NCBI RefSeq assembly: GCF_024171765.1
Contig: NZ_JAMTCI010000001.1
Location: forward strand, 904,137-968,136
Source: Williamsia deligens
GTDB taxonomy: Bacteria; Actinomycetota; Actinomycetes; Mycobacteriales; Mycobacteriaceae
DNA: 64,000 nt
Direction: 5' to 3'
Shown here: piece after piece, positions 60,456 through 64,000 of the stretch
Layout of the letters: each line of letters starts with the position of its first letter
Position numbering within the stretch: the stretch's first letter is position 1
Notes under the pieces: generated by a model
Told to the model about the DNA's origin: nothing
What the model saw: only the letters and a program-made list of their open reading frames with translations
The model's database searches: none
Made by a program: the position numbers and the translations under genes

Positions 60456-62566
60456 CGGTTGTCCGCCAGCGCCTGCGCCTGGATGGCCGTGATGGCGACC
60501 GTGTTGACGATGTCGGAGACCAGCGCGCCACGGGAGAGGTCGTTGATCGGCGCGGCAAGCCCCTGCAGGACCGGGCCGATCGCCACCGCACCGGCGCTGC
60601 GCTGCACGGCCTTGTAGGTGTTGTTGCCGGTGTTCAGGTCGGGGAAGACCAACACCGTCGCACGGCCGGCGACATCGGAGTCGGGCATCTTGCTCTTCGC
60701 GACGCTCGGCTCCACGGCGGCGTCGTACTGGATCGGTCCCTCCACCAACAGATCCGGGTCGCGGTCGCGGACCAGCTCTGTGGCCTCACGCACCTTGTCC
60801 ACGTCGGCGCCGGAGCCCGACTCACCCGTCGAGTACGAGAGCAGGGCCACCCGCGGTTCGATGCCGAACTGCGATGCGGTCGCGGCCGAGGAGATGGCGA
60901 TGTCGGCGAGTTGCTCCGCGCTGGGATCGGGAACGATCGCGCAGTCGCCGTACGCGAGAACGCGATCGGCGAGGCACATGAAGAACACGCTCGAGACCGT
61001 CGACACACCCTCGGTCGTCTTGACGATCTCGAACGCCGGCCGGATGGTGTGTGCCGTCGTGTGCGCGGCGCCCGAGACCATCCCGTCGACCATCCCCGCG
61101 TGCACCATGAGGGTCCCGAAGTACGAGACGTCACTGATGACGTGGTGCGCGCGGTCGAGGTTGACACCCTTGTGCGCGCGGAGGTCGGCGTAGGTCTGCG
61201 CGAACTGCTCCCGATGCTCGGACTTCTGGGGATCGATCACCTCGGCGTCGGAGAGGTCGATACCGAGTTCCTGTGCGCGCGAGTGCACCTCGTCGACGTT
61301 GCCCAGCAGGGTGAGGTCGGCGACACCCCGACGCAGCAGACGCCCCGACGCGCGCAGGATGCGGTCGTCGGTGCCCTCCGGCAGCACGATCCGCTTCCGG
61401 TCGGACTTCGCCCGCGCGACGAGCTGGTACTCGAACATCTGCGGCGTCACGACGGTGGGCGCGGAGAGTCGCAGCTTGTCCAGGAGGCTGTCGGAGTCGA
61501 CGTGGTTCTCCATCAGCGTGAGGGCGGCGTCGATCTTGCGGACCGATTCGACGCCGACCCGACCGCGGGCGTGTGCCGCCGTGCGGGCGGTCTCGTAGGT
61601 GCCCTGCTCGCAGGTGATGATCGGCAGCGCCGGGCGCAGTCCCTCGACCAGGGACTCGATCATCGGGTGCGGCTTGATGCCGCCGTTGAGGATGATGCCG
61701 GAGAGCTTCGGGAAGCCCTGCGCCGCATTGGCGGTGACGAGGGCGAGCAGGACGTCGGACCGGTCGGCGGGTGCGATCACCGCGACGCCGTCGGTGAGAC
61801 GTTCGAGGATGTGCTCGGCGGTCATGCCACCGACCATCACGCTGAGCGCCTCACGGTCGAGCAGTTCACGGTCGCCGCTGAACAGCTCACCGTCGAGCGC
61901 CGTCATCAACTCGTTCATGGTGGGCGCGACGAGGACCGGGTCCTCCGGCAGCGCCCATGCGGGTAGTCCGGTGCCCTCGAGGCGCTCCCGGATGGTGTCG
62001 AGGTCGTCGGGGTCGCAGCGGTTCGCGATCAGCGCGACGGCCTGCGCGTGTTCGCCGCGGATCTCCGACAGGCACACCTCGGCGAGCGAGACGATCTCGT
62101 CGGGACTCCGGTCGGCCGCCTTGAGGGCCAGCAGCATCGGGGTGCCCAGATTGGCCGCGATGCGTGCGTTGAAGCTCAGCTCCGACGGGCTGGCGACGTC
62201 GGTGAAGTCCGAACCGATGACGAGCACGGAATCGCACTGCTCCTCGACGGCGTGGAACCGGTCGACGATTTCGGCCAGCGTCGCCTCCGGATCGCTGTGG
62301 ACGTCCTCGTAGGTGACGCCGATGCACTCGTCGTAGGACAGCTCCACCGAGTCGTGCTCCATGAGGAGTTCGAGGATGTAGTCGCGTTCGCCGGAGGCCG
62401 CCCGCGAGATGGGCCGGAAGACGCCCACCCGTCCGCCGGTGGCCGCGAGCAGGTGCAACGCGCCCAACGCGATCGTCGACTTGCCCGTGTCCCCCTCCGG
62501 TGACGCGATGTAGATGCTGCTCGACGTGCCGGGGAGTCCCTCGGGACTGTCTGCGCCCATGGGCAC
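60452..62566 (-). CDS. pta: Phosphate acetyltransferase
   Basis: A 704-residue long-form enzyme making acetyl phosphate from acetyl-CoA. The N-terminal P-loop-like domain starts SIYIASPEGDTGKSTIALGALHLLA, a DRTGG/DRTPP central region follows, and the catalytic PTA_PTB domain occupies about residues 380-700 (RIVLPEGTDDRILRASGRLLRRGVADLTLLGN, GMVDGMVSGAAHTTAHTIRPAFEIVKT, FLCLADRVLAYGDCAIVPDP-like, LVEGPIQYDAAVEPSVAKSKMPDSDVAGRATVLVFPDLNTGNNTYKAVQRSAGAVAIGPVLQGLAAPINDLSRG). Operon with ackA through ATGA. Confidence 0.97.
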   Translation of the reverse strand: MPMGADSPEGLPGTSSSIYIASPEGDTGKSTIALGALHLLAATGGRVGVFRPISRAASGERDYILELLMEHDSVELSYDECIGVTYEDVHSDPEATLAEIVDRFHAVEEQCDSVLVIGSDFTDVASPSELSFNARIAANLGTPMLLALKAADRSPDEIVSLAEVCLSEIRGEHAQAVALIANRCDPDDLDTIRERLEGTGLPAWALPEDPVLVAPTMNELMTALDGELFSGDRELLDREALSVMVGGMTAEHILERLTDGVAVIAPADRSDVLLALVTANAAQGFPKLSGIILNGGIKPHPMIESLVEGLRPALPIITCEQGTYETARTAAHARGRVGVESVRKIDAALTLMENHVDSDSLLDKLRLSAPTVVTPQMFEYQLVARAKSDRKRIVLPEGTDDRILRASGRLLRRGVADLTLLGNVDEVHSRAQELGIDLSDAEVIDPQKSEHREQFAQTYADLRAHKGVNLDRAHHVISDVSYFGTLMVHAGMVDGMVSGAAHTTAHTIRPAFEIVKTTEGVSTVSSVFFMCLADRVLAYGDCAIVPDPSAEQLADIAISSAATASQFGIEPRVALLSYSTGESGSGADVDKVREATELVRDRDPDLLVEGPIQYDAAVEPSVAKSKMPDSDVAGRATVLVFPDLNTGNNTYKAVQRSAGAVAIGPVLQGLAAPINDLSRGALVSDIVNTVAITAIQAQALADNR

Positions 62567-62650
62567 AGCCTAGGGCGTGACCGGATCGGGACGTTCCTGC
62601 GATCCGATCGAGTGTTCAGACGATCGACGGCGCCGTCCCGACGGAGTTTC

Positions 62651-63640
62651 ATGATCATGATGCGGCGATTCACTATGTCGATGTCAGGGTGTGCAGTGGC
62701 GATGGGGATCATCGCGGCCCAGACGGTGGCTGTGGCGTCTGCCGCGCCCCCGCCTGCGGTGATCTCGCTGGTCCCGACAGCGGACGCGCCGACGTTCCGC
62801 ACCGTCGTCGACGTGCGCCGCTATGCCGTCGACCATCCCGATGCTCGGCCCGCCGGTGCCAACAAGTGGTCCTGCCGGCCCACGCCGCGGCACCCCCGCC
62901 CGGTGTTCCTGCTGCACGGCACGGACTCGAGCGCTTACGCCGACTTCTCGCAGATCTCGCCCCTGCTGGCGGGCCAGGGGTTCTGCGTGTTCGCGATCAA
63001 CTACGGCGGGGCGGCCGGTGCGACCACCTTCGGCACGCAGGACATCCGGGCGGGCGCACCAGCCGTGCGGGAGTTCGTCGACCGGGTGCGGGCCTCGACG
63101 GCGGCGGCGGCCGTCGACGTCGTCGGGTACTCCCAGGGTGCGACGGTCGCCCGCTATGTCGTCGACAAGCTCCGCGCGGCGCCTGTCGTGGCGCACTGGG
63201 TTGGGCTCGCCCCACCGAGCCACGGCAGCACGTTCTACGGACTCGGGTTGCTCACCCGCATACCCGGGGTGAGTGGTCTGGTGTCACCGAAGCCGGTGAA
63301 CGAGTCCATGCTGCAGCAGGTGGCCGGGTCGGATTTCCTGCGTGACCTGAACTCCCCGACCGAGACGGTCCGCGGCGTGCGGTACCTGACCGTCCGCACC
63401 GCCGTCGACGAGGTGATCCAGCCGTCGAGCAGCGGCATCCTGCACGGCCCCGACGCACGGGACGTGCTGGTCCAGGACCGATGTCCCGTCGACCTGACCG
63501 GCCACTTCCGCATGCCCTACGACGCGGTCGCCCAGAACCTGCTCCTCGAGGAACTCGGCGGGACACCCGTCGCGGGAGCCTGCCGGCCTGTCGCACTCGG
63601 GACAGGCATCGCGGACGTCATCCTGAACGCCCGGCGCTGA
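62651..63640 (+). CDS. Secreted lipase/alpha-beta hydrolase
   Basis: A 329-residue exported esterase. Signal: basic start, CAVAMGIIAAQTVAVASA, cleavage near ASAAPP. HPRPVFLLHGTDSSAYADF is the oxyanion-hole segment and VDVVGYSQGATVARYVVDKL the nucleophile elbow GYSQG. LTVRTAVDEVIQPSSSG carries the acid Asp, and LTGHFRMPYD the late His. This is the class 2 triacylglycerol lipase pattern of actinobacteria. GGAG at 62643 lies four bases before ATG 62651; in-frame ATGs at 62657 and 62660 are also possible. It is divergent from pta. Confidence 0.85.
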   Translation: MIMMRRFTMSMSGCAVAMGIIAAQTVAVASAAPPPAVISLVPTADAPTFRTVVDVRRYAVDHPDARPAGANKWSCRPTPRHPRPVFLLHGTDSSAYADFSQISPLLAGQGFCVFAINYGGAAGATTFGTQDIRAGAPAVREFVDRVRASTAAAAVDVVGYSQGATVARYVVDKLRAAPVVAHWVGLAPPSHGSTFYGLGLLTRIPGVSGLVSPKPVNESMLQQVAGSDFLRDLNSPTETVRGVRYLTVRTAVDEVIQPSSSGILHGPDARDVLVQDRCPVDLTGHFRMPYDAVAQNLLLEELGGTPVAGACRPVALGTGIADVILNARR

Positions 63641-63661
63641 CGGGTCTCCCGCCGCTCCGTG

Positions 63662-64000
63662 TCAGAACGGTGGTGGGTCGGCGTCCTCGGCGCGTTCGAT
63701 GGCGCGGAGATGCGCCGCGCGTTCTGTGTCGCGTCGGGTTGCGAGTGTGGTTCTCGCGGGATGGTTCTCGGGTTTCCTGGGTGGTCCGAGGGCGGGGAAG
63801 ATGTCGATGCCGGTGTAGGCGTTGCCGAGGAACATGTGTCCGGTCGGGGATTCGAAGAACGCCTCGCCCAGGGGTGTCTGGTAGTCGCGCCACCGTGTGT
63901 CGAAGGTTTTGATGCGGTGGTGGAACCGGCACAGGGGTTTCAGGTTGTCCCGGGTCGTCTGACCACCAGAGTCCGGGTTGTGGTGGTCGAACGGGGTGGT
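63662..64000 (-). CDS. DUF222/HNH endonuclease domain protein, C-terminal part (truncated by window edge)
   Basis: The frame is open to the right edge. The visible 112 C-terminal residues include FDHHNPDSGGQTTRDNLKPLCRFHHRIKTF, the HNH motif (DHH, N, and CxxHH) of 13E12-type proteins, then WRDYQTPLGEAFFESPTGHMFLGN and a basic tail. It is a second member of the family seen at 37312-38613 but clearly divergent from it, so not a recent duplicate. Confidence 0.8.
   Translation of the reverse strand, partial: TTPFDHHNPDSGGQTTRDNLKPLCRFHHRIKTFDTRWRDYQTPLGEAFFESPTGHMFLGNAYTGIDIFPALGPPRKPENHPARTTLATRRDTERAAHLRAIERAEDADPPPF

Overview
This 64-kb window is high-GC actinobacterial chromosome, most likely from a mycolic-acid bacterium of the Mycobacteriales (Gordonia, Williamsia or Rhodococcus type). 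The evidence is GTG/ATG starts with GTGA or ATGA overlaps, DUF222/HNH (13E12-type) genes, a groEL2-type chaperonin gene without groES, and a gene order that, from memory, is colinear with Mycobacterium tuberculosis Rv0408-Rv0440. In window order this backbone is groEL2, moeA, psd, pssA, a YbdK-type ligase gene, sodC, a LytR_C gene, a DUF3263 gene, def, a GNAT gene, xthA, thiC, thiD, thiG, thiS, thiO, thiE, mutT3, glnX, glnH, pknG, ackA and pta. No tRNA, rRNA, CRISPR array or intact insertion sequence was seen.

Layout. 1-5.1 kb: a truncated secreted serine hydrolase, a DUF3072 protein and a sulfonate cluster (ssuC, a frameshifted ssuB, ssuA, ssuD). 5.1-8.1 kb: a VOC protein, a lipoprotein and groL under two tandem CIRCE operators. 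8.2-23.2 kb: pirin, GNAT and AhpD-like genes, a divergent tetR/MFS pair, a membrane-anchored BAAT-type hydrolase, a two-subunit acyl-CoA dehydrogenase pair, an SRPBCC protein, HAD and M20 enzymes, moeA and psd-pssA. 23.4-30.0 kb: a six-gene Mrp Na+/H+ antiporter operon followed by a PucR-type regulator. 31.4-36.1 kb: glutathione-synthase-like ligase, sodC and neighbours, def. 36.2-39.8 kb: a patchy accessory stretch with a degenerate ApbE-like gene, decayed duplications, an HNH gene, short repeats and a 32-bp palindrome. 39.8-43.1 kb: formamidase, xthA and small enzymes. 43.3-50.6 kb: thiamine biosynthesis with two TPP riboswitches. 50.6-51.2 kb: a leader-peptide attenuator ahead of a stand-alone LeuA regulatory-domain protein. 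51.3-56.7 kb: mutT3 and the glnX-glnH-pknG nutrient-sensing operon. 56.7-59.2 kb: a three-gene module inserted between pknG and ackA. 59.3-62.6 kb: ackA-pta. The window ends with a lipase and a truncated HNH gene.

Two loci look most novel. First, an 82-residue protein made of three near-identical Gly/Asp/Asn/His repeats has its own promoter and lies just upstream of a JmjC-type 2-oxoglutarate oxygenase and a sucrase/ferredoxin-like protein. This resembles a modified-peptide (RiPP-like) system whose repeats are the oxygenase substrate. Second, a textbook-like attenuator (leader peptide MTRALVVTRRSGV with tandem GTA valine codons and mutually exclusive hairpins) precedes a protein resembling only the leucine-sensing C-terminal domain of 2-isopropylmalate synthase. 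Function assignments rest on motif reading and remembered family features; no database search was run.
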